A stretch of 32,000 nt of DNA from Loigolactobacillus jiayinensis (GTDB lineage: Bacteria; Bacillota; Bacilli; Lactobacillales; Lactobacillaceae), in assembly GCF_003946445.1 (NCBI RefSeq), contig NZ_RHOF01000044.1:1-32000 (forward strand), in the 5' to 3' direction. Both the position numbers and the translations under genes were made by a program. Shown here one piece after another: positions 1 to 8,148 of this stretch (position 1 is the first letter of the stretch; the number at the start of each line of letters is the position of its first letter). Under the pieces are notes generated by a model. That model was not told the origin of the DNA and did no database searches. It saw only the letters and a program-made list of their open reading frames with translations.

Positions 1-99
1 TATGATACCGCGATTATTGGCCGATTCATATCCGGTCTGTTATTAGGTGCTTACCGTACTAACCTAGAGCTTAAGTTTATAGTGGGTATTGCAAAATAA
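1..99 (+). CDS. 3' end of an unidentified gene (partial)
   Basis: Frame 1 is open from the first base of the window to a TAA at 97-99 and gives 32 residues ending in FIVGIAK. The other two plus-strand frames close early. A strong hairpin terminator begins two bases after the stop, which supports a real gene end. The fragment contains a short hydrophobic run (FISGLLLGAY), but it is too short to name a family. Its length, start and function lie outside the window. Confidence 0.5.
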   Translation, partial: YDTAIIGRFISGLLLGAYRTNLELKFIVGIAK

Positions 100-100
100 A

Positions 101-148
101 ACACCGTCAAATAATGGGGCACATGCCCATTTATTGACGGTGTTTTTA
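101..148. terminator. Bidirectional hairpin terminator
   Basis: ACACCGTCAA (101-110) pairs with TTGACGGTGT (134-143), and a second small stem (TGGGC/GCCCA type) sits in the loop. A T run follows on the plus strand and an A run precedes it, so it can end both the plus-strand gene ending at 99 and the minus-strand glycosyltransferase ending at 164. Confidence 0.85.
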
Positions 149-163
149 ATAGTCCAGCTGGTA

Positions 164-1021
164 TTAGCTGATTTGTTGGTTAGAATGTTGGTTAGAAGTT
201 AGGCGTAACATTTTCGGGGCATATTTCCAGTATTCATTACGCAATGGGTGCGGTCGAACACCAAATTCTAGCCATGGTTTGCTACGACCGGAATAGTGAA
301 TCAGTATTGGCGCTTGACGGGCTTCTTCTGCTAATAGTTCAGCTGGTGGTAGTGGATGAACTTGTTCACGGCGAATCAAGCGCGATTGCATATTGTATTT
401 AGGGTGCAAGTAATACCATTTATCAGCTAGAACAGCATTTAAAGCATCTTGATCATGATATTGTAATTTTTCCGGATGCCGCTTAATGAAGGTCATCACT
501 TTTTCAGTCATGTTATTTTCGCGCCAACGTTTAAGGTCGATCAGCATCACACCAGAATTGAAATAAAAATTATGTTGTGCTTTAACGCCCATTTCTGCTA
601 AACGATCGACGTAGCCGGCGTCTTCCACTGCAGCAATGATTTTTCCGTTCAGTGGTGTGTTCCATAATGCTTCTAGACTACTAGTACAGATTAAATCACA
701 GTCTAAGTAAAGAATCCGGTCTAACTTGGGTAGTAGGTTAGCGGCATAAATCCGATAATATGCAGACTTAATAATGCGATCATCCGTTACAACACCCTTA
801 AACAGTGCTTCATCAACGGTGAGAAAATTAATTTTTGCGCAATTTACATACTCTAATTCGAGCCGTTTTAACTGTAGTTGATTTTCAGTGGTTAAATGAT
901 CGGTAAAAACGTAAAAATTAAAGGTATTCGTTAAATTATTAATTAAAATTGAACGATAAAGTGTCACTAATGGTGTGACAAAATCAGGATTACTTGTTGA
1001 AACAATGGCGATACTAGGCAT
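164..1021 (-). CDS. Glycosyltransferase family 8 protein
   Basis: This 285-residue protein has the layout of family GT8, retaining glucosyl- or galactosyltransferases that use a nucleotide sugar and a divalent metal. The N-terminal beta strand IAIVST is followed by the metal-binding DxD motif within YLDCDLIC (D107, D109). Further GT8 landmarks are FNSGVMLIDL (154-163), HDQDALNAVL (189-198) and the C-terminal HYSGRSKPW (242-250), whose His is usually the third metal ligand. There is no signal peptide or membrane segment, so it should act in the cytoplasm or at the inner membrane face. The ATG at 1021 follows an AGGGGGA ribosome site at good spacing. It stands alone, with no other cell-wall or exopolysaccharide genes beside it, so the acceptor (lipoteichoic acid, glycolipid or polysaccharide) cannot be inferred. 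Confidence 0.88.
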   Translation of the reverse strand: MPSIAIVSTSNPDFVTPLVTLYRSILINNLTNTFNFYVFTDHLTTENQLQLKRLELEYVNCAKINFLTVDEALFKGVVTDDRIIKSAYYRIYAANLLPKLDRILYLDCDLICTSSLEALWNTPLNGKIIAAVEDAGYVDRLAEMGVKAQHNFYFNSGVMLIDLKRWRENNMTEKVMTFIKRHPEKLQYHDQDALNAVLADKWYYLHPKYNMQSRLIRREQVHPLPPAELLAEEARQAPILIHYSGRSKPWLEFGVRPHPLRNEYWKYAPKMLRLTSNQHSNQQIS

Positions 1022-1221
1022 GCGTAAGTCCCCCTGTCATATTACAGCAAAGTTATCGATTAGATTAGTTTAACTATACATACTGACGGCCGATTTTGAC
1101 AACATTTATGCATAAACATTGCTAAACCGGCGTATGCGTCTAAATTGAATCTGATCCACTTTTGATGTTAATCTGGAATTGTAGCAAAGAACCTACATCT
1201 AAAAAGAAAGGACTGATTGAT

Positions 1222-1482
1222 ATGCTTCATGCACTTTGGGTTTTAATTATTGGTGCGGTTATCGGTGCTATTGCTGGGGCGATTACGAGTCGTGATATGC
1301 CACTAGGTTGGATCGGTAATATTATCGCTGGTCTGGTCGGCTCTTGGCTTGGTGAAATGATTCTTGGCAGTTGGGGACCAAATATTGCCGGCATGGCGAT
1401 CTTCCCATCCATTATTGGTGCGATCATTCTGGTATTGATTGTTTCCTTCATTGTCGGTGGTATGCGCAAACGCAAGCGTTAG
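1222..1482 (+). CDS. GlsB/YeaQ/YmgE family stress-response membrane protein
   Basis: The product is a small 86-residue integral membrane protein of the transglycosylase-associated (YeaQ/YmgE/GlsB) family. It has three hydrophobic helices with glycine-rich packing (IIGAVIGAIAGAI, IIAGLVGSWLGEMI, IIGAIILVLIVSFIVGG) and a basic tail (RKRKR). I chose the ATG at 1222 because AAAGGA lies 9 bases upstream. An in-frame upstream ATG at 1162 would add 20 polar residues and has no ribosome site. Family members are often induced by stress and are found beside Gls24/Asp23 genes, as here. The biochemical role is unknown; despite the family name, no transglycosylase activity is implied. Confidence 0.85.
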   Translation: MLHALWVLIIGAVIGAIAGAITSRDMPLGWIGNIIAGLVGSWLGEMILGSWGPNIAGMAIFPSIIGAIILVLIVSFIVGGMRKRKR

Positions 1483-1546
1483 TACAGCCAGACATTAGCC
1501 CTGACTAAACTTTCATTTTAAAAGCCAGTTAGGAAGGAGGAATGAT

Positions 1547-2098
1547 ATGCGACCTATTTTAAAAGTTGGTCTCGCAATTTTGGCAATATTTGGTTTGTTG
1601 CAGGCAGTGTGGTTCAGTCTATTAGTTGAACCAACTGGCCGTTGGGCGGGCCAATTATGGCAGTGGCAGCAAATGCAACCTGGGGTAGCGTGGTTTGGTG
1701 TTGGCTTGGCGGTACTTGCTGGTGTCGTTTTTCTAGCACTATTGTTATTGGCCGTTTTTAAACGTTCAACAACCAGTCAATTAAGTGTATCAACTGATCG
1801 TGGTCAATTGAATCTTAGTCGCAGTGCGATTGAAAAATCAGTCAAATACGCAGTACAACAGCAGCATTCAGTCACGGACGTACAGGTCAAGGTCCAGCTG
1901 CGTAAGAACGCTGCAGCAACCGCGCAAGTCGCTGCGACAGTATTGCAGAAAAAAACTGATATGGTCGGCACTAGTAAGGCTATCGAAGTAACGGCTAAAA
2001 ATGAATTAGCAACGCGCTTGGGTGTGCCTGTAAAGAAAGTTAACGTTCATTTATTAACTGCCGATCAGCGCAAACGGCCAGTAGCTGACGTGATTTGA
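1547..2098 (+). CDS. amaP: Alkaline shock response membrane anchor protein AmaP
   Basis: This 183-residue protein has two N-terminal membrane helices (about residues 5-27 and 48-70) followed by a cytoplasmic domain of about 110 residues, the AmaP layout. In staphylococci AmaP anchors the abundant Asp23 protein to the membrane. The cytoplasmic part (LSVSTDRGQLNLSRSAIEKS onward) resembles an Asp23-like fold. The ATG at 1547 lies 6 bases after an excellent GGAAGGAGG; an overlapping ATG at 1542 runs into a stop after six codons. It is followed by a DUF2273 gene and two Asp23-family genes, the usual operon order in Lactobacillales, so it probably recruits one or both Asp23 proteins to the membrane. 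Confidence 0.85.
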   Translation: MRPILKVGLAILAIFGLLQAVWFSLLVEPTGRWAGQLWQWQQMQPGVAWFGVGLAVLAGVVFLALLLLAVFKRSTTSQLSVSTDRGQLNLSRSAIEKSVKYAVQQQHSVTDVQVKVQLRKNAAATAQVAATVLQKKTDMVGTSKAIEVTAKNELATRLGVPVKKVNVHLLTADQRKRPVADVI

Positions 2099-2117
2099 CC
2101 TTTTTGGAGGTGAGTAG

Positions 2118-2297
2118 ATGCAACGCGAAATGAAAGGCGCACTATTTGGCTTGATCTGTGGCTTGGTTTGGATCGTGCTGGGCTTTGGTAGCTTGGTTTT
2201 GATTCTTTTACTCAGTGCGTTAGGCTACTTGATTGGTCGCTATAGTGACCGTCTACCGATGTTAAAAAGTTGGTTACGTCAAGTGTTAGATCGCTAA
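2118..2297 (+). CDS. DUF2273 family small membrane protein
   Basis: This is a 59-residue protein starting MQREMKGALF. It has a hydrophobic hairpin (about residues 8-40) and a short basic C-terminal amphipathic tail. GGAGGTGAG just upstream is a good ribosome site for the ATG at 2118. Small DUF2273 proteins sit between AmaP and Asp23/Gls24 genes across Firmicutes and are thought to belong to the same membrane-associated complex; that role is by association only. The gap to amaP is 19 bases and to the next gene 25 bases, so cotranscription is very likely. Confidence 0.8.
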   Translation: MQREMKGALFGLICGLVWIVLGFGSLVLILLLSALGYLIGRYSDRLPMLKSWLRQVLDR

Positions 2298-2322
2298 ATA
2301 TAATGATGTGAGGAGGATGCTT

Positions 2323-2730
2323 GTGCAACAACAAGGTGTGCAAAAACGTAAATTAATATTTGAAGATACCGTTATTAAAAAAATTGCTGGTAATGTGGCG
2401 AGTGATATTGAGGGTATTCTGTCGATGAACGGTGGCTTTATGAGTAATATTGCTGACCGTTTCCGGAATGATACTGATCCAACCAAAGGAATCGACGCTG
2501 AAGTTGGCCAAAAACAAGTTGCGCTGGATATGGAGGCAACTTTAGAGTATGGCGCCGACGCACAACTTATTTTTGATCAATTATGTGATCAAGTCTATCG
2601 ATCATTGAAGCAGATGACTGGCTTGGAATTGATTGAATTAAATCTAAATATCACTGACATCATGACCAAACGTGAGTGGGCTAATCAAACAAACGAAGGC
2701 AAGAAAGAAACTAAAGATCGGGTCAACTAG
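2323..2730 (+). CDS. Asp23/Gls24 family envelope stress response protein (copy 1)
   Basis: The 135-residue product is an Asp23/Gls24 protein. The family signature region runs from residue ~14 (DTVIKKIAGN, then SDIEGILSMNG) through NDTDPTKGI and VALDMEATLEYG to a C-terminal helix. I chose the GTG at 2323 because AGGAGG (2311-2316) lies exactly 6 bases upstream. An upstream GTG at 2308 would place the ribosome site inside the coding region, and an ATG at 2317 directly abuts it. Asp23-type proteins are abundant cytoplasmic proteins that coat the membrane through AmaP and respond to envelope or alkaline stress. It shares the DPTKG and LEYG segments with the paralogue at 2835. Confidence 0.87.
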   Translation: MQQQGVQKRKLIFEDTVIKKIAGNVASDIEGILSMNGGFMSNIADRFRNDTDPTKGIDAEVGQKQVALDMEATLEYGADAQLIFDQLCDQVYRSLKQMTGLELIELNLNITDIMTKREWANQTNEGKKETKDRVN

Positions 2731-2834
2731 TAGGTAAATGGAACCGTGTTTTTGGCCACACTGGTAATAAATAACGGCACCTTAATTTAAAAATAGGACT
2801 TAATACGCAAAGCTGAAAGGGATGACTTAATAAT

Positions 2835-3257
2835 ATGGATGAAAAAATGGTAAAACCAGGCCCAGCTGGTATCGAAAGTGAATTGAAGTACAACGAAGAC
2901 GTGATTGCCAAAATAGTTGGGCGCACGATGACTACGATTTCGGGTGTGTTAACAGTCGAAGGCAACGTGATCGAAAATTTAACTGATCGTTTTCGCGATA
3001 ACGATGACCCAACCAAAGGCGTTAAAGTTGATCTGGATGACGACAAACAAGTGGCAACAGTGGAACTTAGTGCTACATTAGAATATGGCCGTAATGCACC
3101 TAAAATTTTCGATGAAGCAGTAAACAAAGTTCAAGCTGAGGTCAAACGGATGACCGATGTCAAACTCGAAAGTTTTAAAATGACAGTTGATGATATGCTG
3201 ACTAAGGATGAATGGCAAGCGCAACAAGATAAAAAGAACCAATCAAAAAGCGAATAG
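2835..3257 (+). CDS. Asp23/Gls24 family envelope stress response protein (copy 2)
   Basis: This second Asp23/Gls24 protein has 140 residues. Matching landmarks are EDVIAKIVGR, ISGVLTVEGN, NDDPTKGVKV, VELSATLEYG and the C-terminal VDDMLTKDEW, which parallels IMTKREW in copy 1. It is more charged and Lys/Asp-rich at both ends than copy 1. The ATG at 2835 follows AAAGGG by about 13 bases, which is long; an internal ATG at 2847 is an alternative. The 104-base gap from copy 1 has no clear terminator, so it may be read through or have its own promoter. A strong terminator follows at 3266. Confidence 0.87.
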   Translation: MDEKMVKPGPAGIESELKYNEDVIAKIVGRTMTTISGVLTVEGNVIENLTDRFRDNDDPTKGVKVDLDDDKQVATVELSATLEYGRNAPKIFDEAVNKVQAEVKRMTDVKLESFKMTVDDMLTKDEWQAQQDKKNQSKSE

Positions 3258-3264
3258 ATAGGTT

Positions 3265-3299
3265 GGCGGTCAAGACGATAATTGTCTTGGCCGCTTTTT
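3265..3299 (+). terminator. Rho-independent terminator of the Gls24 cluster
   Basis: GCGGTCAAGAC (3266-3276) pairs with GTCTTGGCCGC (3284-3294) over a 7-base loop with one G/G mismatch, followed by TTTTT. Confidence 0.88.
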
Positions 3300-3343
3300 A
3301 GTGTAAAGCAATAAGCAATTGATAACACTTAGTGCGTAAAATG

Positions 3344-3352
3344 TGCTAAAAT
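3344..3352 (+). promoter_or_regulatory. Extended -10 promoter element before helD
   Basis: TGCTAAAAT is a good extended -10 element. No well-spaced -35 is obvious (TTGATA at 3319 is 22 bases away). The same TGCTAAAAT occurs upstream of mvaA at 15468. The predicted transcript start near 3358 leaves a leader of about 50 bases before the TTG start. Confidence 0.45.
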
Positions 3353-3407
3353 AGTTCACCGCTAGTCATTTAAAGTTAATGGCAACCAACGGACGGAGGT
3401 CATTTTT

Positions 3408-5708
3408 TTGGATAGAGCAACCAAACAGCAAGAACAAGCGCGGGTCACAGCAGTGGTCGCAAAAATCGACCAGCGCATAGATGATAAAAATCAACAATTG
3501 GAACAGGCACAACAAGAGACGACTTCGATTGAACGTAATTACGGGGACAATACACGGGTCAATATTACCGAGGTTGATGATCGGATTGAAACCAATGCTG
3601 CCGTGCAACAACAGAAGCAGTTAGTTGCGCGAACAGTGGAAAATGAATCAATTTTACAACAACAGATTACACAGTTAAAAGATTTACAGCAGTCACCGTA
3701 TTTTGGCCGTATTGATATAGCTGAAGATGGTGAGCGCGATACTTTATATATCGGGACGGCCTCGTTTATTGACGCTAAACAGAATTTTTTGGTTTACGAT
3801 TGGCGGGCACCGATTTCAGGGATCTACTATAATGGGACACTGGGCCAAGTTAGTTATGATACGCCAAATGGGCCAGTGCAGGCTGAATTACTGAAAAAGC
3901 GGCAATTTTTGATTGAACACGGTGAAATTAAGAACTTATTTGATACCAACGAAACGGTTGGTGATAGTATGTTGCAGCATGTGCTCGGTGCTGATAGTGA
4001 CGAGTATATGCGCAATATTGTGGCCACGATCCAGCAGGAACAAAACGATATTATTCGGGATACTAAGCACGATATTCTAATCGTCCAAGGTGTGGCTGGT
4101 TCAGGCAAAACATCGGCAATCCTGCAGCGAATCGCTTTTCTACTGTATCATAGTCGTGAATCTTTGAATTCTGAGCAGATGATTTTATTTTCCCCGAATC
4201 GGTTGTTCAGTCATTATATTTCTGAGGTACTGCCGAGTTTAGGTGAAAAAAATATGCGGCAGGTGACTTTAGCTGAATTTTTGGGCCAGCGTTTTTCTGG
4301 CTTACAAGTGGAAACACTATTTGAGCGTTATGAGCAAGATCAGACTAGTTTTCCAGTGACCGCACAGAAGATTCGGCGCTATAAGGAAAGTTACGCCTAT
4401 TTGCAGGCGGTAGAGCGCTATTTGAAGCAAACGCAGCCAGCGCAATTGGCGTTTACCGATGTTTATTTTGATGGCCGAATTTTCTTCAATAAGGCTGAAA
4501 TCGCGGCAATTTATGCGGCGTTACCGGTGAAAATGTTAGCGGCGGATAAATTTTTGAAAACGAAAAATACATTGATCAAACGACTAAAACGGCGCATCCG
4601 CGAAGAAGCAAAGGCTGATTGGGTGGCTACTGAGGTCGACATGTTGAGTGAAGATAATTATCGCAGTATTGTGGGCACCCAGCGTTTTGTCAGCGGTGAT
4701 GATGAATTCCGATTTATCGCTGAAAAAATTGTTCGTGACCGCTTAGCCATTGTGTATGATGCGCTATATAATGATTATTTCATTGATATGTACGAGCAGT
4801 ACGCTGATTTTATGACCCAGGCGGGATCAACCGATATTGCGCCAGATGTCTGGCAGACGATGATTGCGAGTTATCGTGACCAGTTAGAGCGACACCGGTT
4901 ACGCTTAGCCGACGCTGCACCGCTACTATATTTACGCGACCGACTGACGGGTAGCGGCCAAAATCATGCGATGCAGCACCTGTTCATCGATGAAATGCAG
5001 GATTACACGATGGCACAGTTAGCCTATATCAAGTACGCTTTTCCCAATGCTAAATTGACGCTGTTAGGTGATCGTGCGCAGGATCTATTTACTGCACATT
5101 ATCGGCAACAAGACTTCATCGATGAATTGACAACTGTGTTCAAAACGCACAGTATCAACTTGATCACGCTAAATAAAAGCTACCGCTCGACCTACCCGAT
5201 CACGACGTTTGCGGCGGCATTATTACCCCAAGGTAACGAGATTCAGGCCTTTACGCGTGATGGCAATCCGCCATTGCTGTTGACAACAGATTCCACCGCG
5301 GCTAGTGTTCAGCAGATCACGCGACAATGCCAGCGCTTATTACTGAAGCACGAAACGGTGGCGATTTTAACCAAAGATCGCGCCACCAGCAATCGCCTAT
5401 ATGCTCGCCTAAAATTAGATACTGAGACGACGCTGATGACTGATGCTGACCGGGCACTACCTAAAGGCGTACTGATTCTACCGATTTATTTAGCAAAAGG
5501 CTTAGAGTTTGATGCCGTGATTGCCTACGATGTATCCGCGGTGCATTTTAATGCAGCTGGTGATCGTGATATTTTATACACCATTGCTTCACGGGCAATG
5601 CACGAACTTGTGCTGGTTAGCACGGGCGAACCCTGTGAATTTATGGCCGCGTTACCGCCGGCTATGTTAGCGCGTGAGACCGTTGCGGCGGGGAATGAAT
5701 TAAGCTGA
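3408..5708 (+). CDS. helD: HelD-like UvrD/Rep-type helicase, RNA polymerase recycling factor
   Basis: This 766-residue superfamily 1 ATPase fits HelD, which binds RNA polymerase and releases it from stalled or post-termination complexes. Residues ~1-95 form a charged Gln/Glu-rich coiled coil, as in the HelD arm that enters the polymerase channel. YFGRIDI, TLYIG and DWRAPIS (about 100-140) are typical of the family. Walker A is GVAGSGKTSA (from residue 228), Walker B is FIDEMQD (526-532), and later SF1 motifs include LNKSYRST and LAKGLEFDAVI near the C-terminus. The start is TTG at 3408: GGAGGT ends 7 bases before it, and no ATG is better placed. It is monocistronic, between a terminator at 3299 and the tRNA. 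The alternative label, a generic UvrD-like helicase, fits less well because of the N-terminal coil and DWRAP motif. Confidence 0.87.
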   Translation: MDRATKQQEQARVTAVVAKIDQRIDDKNQQLEQAQQETTSIERNYGDNTRVNITEVDDRIETNAAVQQQKQLVARTVENESILQQQITQLKDLQQSPYFGRIDIAEDGERDTLYIGTASFIDAKQNFLVYDWRAPISGIYYNGTLGQVSYDTPNGPVQAELLKKRQFLIEHGEIKNLFDTNETVGDSMLQHVLGADSDEYMRNIVATIQQEQNDIIRDTKHDILIVQGVAGSGKTSAILQRIAFLLYHSRESLNSEQMILFSPNRLFSHYISEVLPSLGEKNMRQVTLAEFLGQRFSGLQVETLFERYEQDQTSFPVTAQKIRRYKESYAYLQAVERYLKQTQPAQLAFTDVYFDGRIFFNKAEIAAIYAALPVKMLAADKFLKTKNTLIKRLKRRIREEAKADWVATEVDMLSEDNYRSIVGTQRFVSGDDEFRFIAEKIVRDRLAIVYDALYNDYFIDMYEQYADFMTQAGSTDIAPDVWQTMIASYRDQLERHRLRLADAAPLLYLRDRLTGSGQNHAMQHLFIDEMQDYTMAQLAYIKYAFPNAKLTLLGDRAQDLFTAHYRQQDFIDELTTVFKTHSINLITLNKSYRSTYPITTFAAALLPQGNEIQAFTRDGNPPLLLTTDSTAASVQQITRQCQRLLLKHETVAILTKDRATSNRLYARLKLDTETTLMTDADRALPKGVLILPIYLAKGLEFDAVIAYDVSAVHFNAAGDRDILYTIASRAMHELVLVSTGEPCEFMAALPPAMLARETVAAGNELS

Positions 5709-5848
5709 TTAAAGGCCTTGCATTCAAGTAAAATATATAATATACTATTTAGGCAGTGTTCTTATGCGAACGCTGAGCATTGCTATATCGCGCGCATCGC
5801 TAGTCGAGGATGCGGTCGACATACTAATGCACTAAATTGTATATTTAT

Positions 5849-5921
5849 GCCGCTTTAGCTCAGCAGGTAGAGCGCATCCATGGTAAGGATGAGGTCGCCG
5901 GTTCGAATCCGGCAAGCGGCT
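5849..5921 (+). tRNA. tRNA-Thr (anticodon GGT)
   Basis: The cloverleaf folds by eye. The acceptor stem GCCGCTT pairs with AAGCGGC, the D arm is GCTC...GAGC, and the anticodon stem CATCC/GGATG encloses the loop ATGGTAA with anticodon GGT. The T arm GCCGG TTCGAAT CCGGC is perfect. The discriminator is T and CCA is not encoded. It is a single tRNA followed at once by a terminator. Confidence 0.95.
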
Positions 5922-5935
5922 TAAGATAAGTAAAA

Positions 5936-5965
5936 GCTGATAACGTTGTGGTTATCAGTTTTTTT
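5936..5965 (+). terminator. Terminator after tRNA-Thr
   Basis: CTGATAAC (5937-5944) pairs with GTTATCAG (5951-5958), followed by seven T. Confidence 0.88.
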
Positions 5966-5981
5966 GTTGCCGTTTTTACTT

Positions 5982-6010
5982 TTGACACTCCGTCGTGAAA
6001 TCGGTACAAT
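5982..6010 (+). promoter_or_regulatory. Promoter of the trpS T-box transcript
   Basis: A consensus TTGACA (5982-5987) and TACAAT (6005-6010) are separated by exactly 17 bases. The start is predicted near 6017, just ahead of the T-box leader. Confidence 0.85.
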
Positions 6011-6016
6011 GGAACT

Positions 6017-6246
6017 AATATGTTGAAGAGGAAAAGTAGCCGTTAACGGATCTGCAGCGAGTCATTGGGTGGTGGAAAATGACGATCATTAACGGTGAAT
6101 GGGCCTCTGAGTGCTGGCGTGAACTAAGTAGCGTCAACGGTGTTTGCGCCTTAAGCAATAGTGGTGTCGTGTAGACGGCACAATTTAGGTGGTACCACGA
6201 CTTTGAGCGTCCTATTGATTTTTAAATCAATAGGGCTTTTTTATTA
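6017..6246 (+). promoter_or_regulatory. T-box riboswitch leader, tryptophan specific
   Basis: The leader of trpS has the standard T-box parts: an early purine-rich GAAGAGGAAAAGTAG; stem I with CCGTTAA/TTAACGG arms; a specifier loop reading GAA-TGG-GCC, with the Trp codon TGG at 6100-6102; and the T-box sequence AGGTGGTACCACG (6187-6199). An intrinsic terminator follows, CCTATTGATTT/AAATCAATAGG (about 6211-6235) and a T run. By family knowledge, uncharged tRNA-Trp pairs with both the specifier and the TGGN bulge, stabilises the antiterminator and allows trpS transcription. The bulge base T would pair with A73 or wobble with G73. Confidence 0.93.
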
Positions 6247-6324
6247 AGTGTTGTCGGCTATCGTAACAACGTAAACATGTCGTAAAAGACCCAAATCGAT
6301 CCGTCTTTGATGAAACACATTTAA

Positions 6325-7359
<1,035 letters not shown>

Positions 7360-7432
7360 ACTGATTTTGAGTTGTTTTTTTAAAACGTACCATGTAAGCT
7401 AATTTTACACAATGATGAAACTAGGTGACGAT

Positions 7433-8035
7433 ATGGAACTTGAGCAATTCATGCACGATTTAGCATCCGGTGCGCCAACACCAGGTGGTGGCGGTGCCAG
7501 TGCTTTAAGCGGCGCTACGGCTGCGGCTCTAGCTAGTATGGTGGTCAACTTGACCCAAGGTAAAAAGAAATATGCCGCTTATACCGCGGAACTACAGGCA
7601 ATTCTTACCGCAACGCAACACTTAATTCCTGAGCTATTAGCTCAAATTCCAGCGGATGCTCAAGGCTTTGCGCCACTAACCGAAGCTTACCGTATGCCCA
7701 AAACTGATCCACAACGTGCGCCGGTACTGGAGGCAGCGTTGGTTGAGGCTACGCGCGTTCCATTAGCAGTTTTGCGGCAGTTAGACGGTTTGGTGCCACT
7801 GATTGAAGCGTTACTGACCAAAGGCAGTCAGATCATGCAAAGTGATGTTGGCGTGGCAGCAGTTGCTTGTCGTAGTGCACTAGAAGGTGCGGTGCTTAAC
7901 GTTTATGTGAATACGAAATTGATGGCTGATCGACAGCAGGCCGCGGCACTTAACGCAACGGCTGCAGCTTTAGTTAATGATAATGCGATTCGGTGCCAGC
8001 GTGTTTACCAACAAGTTGTTGCTAAATTGCAGTAA
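7433..8035 (+). CDS. Cyclodeaminase/cyclohydrolase family protein (FTCD_C domain)
   Basis: The 200-residue protein is a single FTCD_C domain, the fold of formiminotetrahydrofolate cyclodeaminase and of the stand-alone methenyl-tetrahydrofolate cyclohydrolase FchA. The N-terminal helix is followed by the glycine-rich SGAPTPGGGGASAL, and then Ala-rich helices with MVVNLTQGKKKY, the family pattern. The ATG at 7433 is preceded 4 bases away by AGGTGA; an in-frame ATG at 7412 has no ribosome site and adds only MMKLGDD. With no histidine-degradation genes nearby, a role in one-carbon folate metabolism is more likely than histidine breakdown, but activity cannot be told from sequence. It starts 73 bases after trpS and may depend partly on the T-box promoter. 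Confidence 0.82.
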   Translation: MELEQFMHDLASGAPTPGGGGASALSGATAAALASMVVNLTQGKKKYAAYTAELQAILTATQHLIPELLAQIPADAQGFAPLTEAYRMPKTDPQRAPVLEAALVEATRVPLAVLRQLDGLVPLIEALLTKGSQIMQSDVGVAAVACRSALEGAVLNVYVNTKLMADRQQAAALNATAAALVNDNAIRCQRVYQQVVAKLQ

Positions 8036-8073
8036 AGCGGTGCGGCATGAGCAATATTTGAATAGAAACAAGG

Positions 8074-8102
8074 GGATCCGACGTGCAAGCGGCGGATTTT
8101 TT
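8074..8102 (+). terminator. Probable terminator after the cyclodeaminase gene
   Basis: ATCCGACG (8076-8083) and CGGCGGAT (8089-8096) form a short stem with one mismatch, followed by six T. The T run leads straight into an extended -10 element for the next operon. Confidence 0.6.
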
Positions 8103-8110
8103 GGTAAAAT
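8102..8110 (+). promoter_or_regulatory. Extended -10 promoter element of the polyphosphate operon
   Basis: TGGTAAAAT is an extended -10 about 38 bases before the ATG at 8149. The corresponding -35 position falls inside the preceding terminator hairpin and is not consensus. Confidence 0.45.
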
Positions 8111-8148
8111 GAAGTAAAGTAACCGGTTTAAAAAGGAGTGGTGTAATA

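Noticed and set aside
1096-1101. TTGACA as -35 for the Gls24 cluster
   Set aside because: No acceptable -10 is found at 16-18 bases; the nearest AT-rich hexamers are badly spaced.
1227-1475. Open frame on the minus strand across the GlsB-type gene
   Set aside because: It mirrors a clear membrane-protein gene on the plus strand, has no ribosome site and gives a Pro/Ile-rich product of no family.
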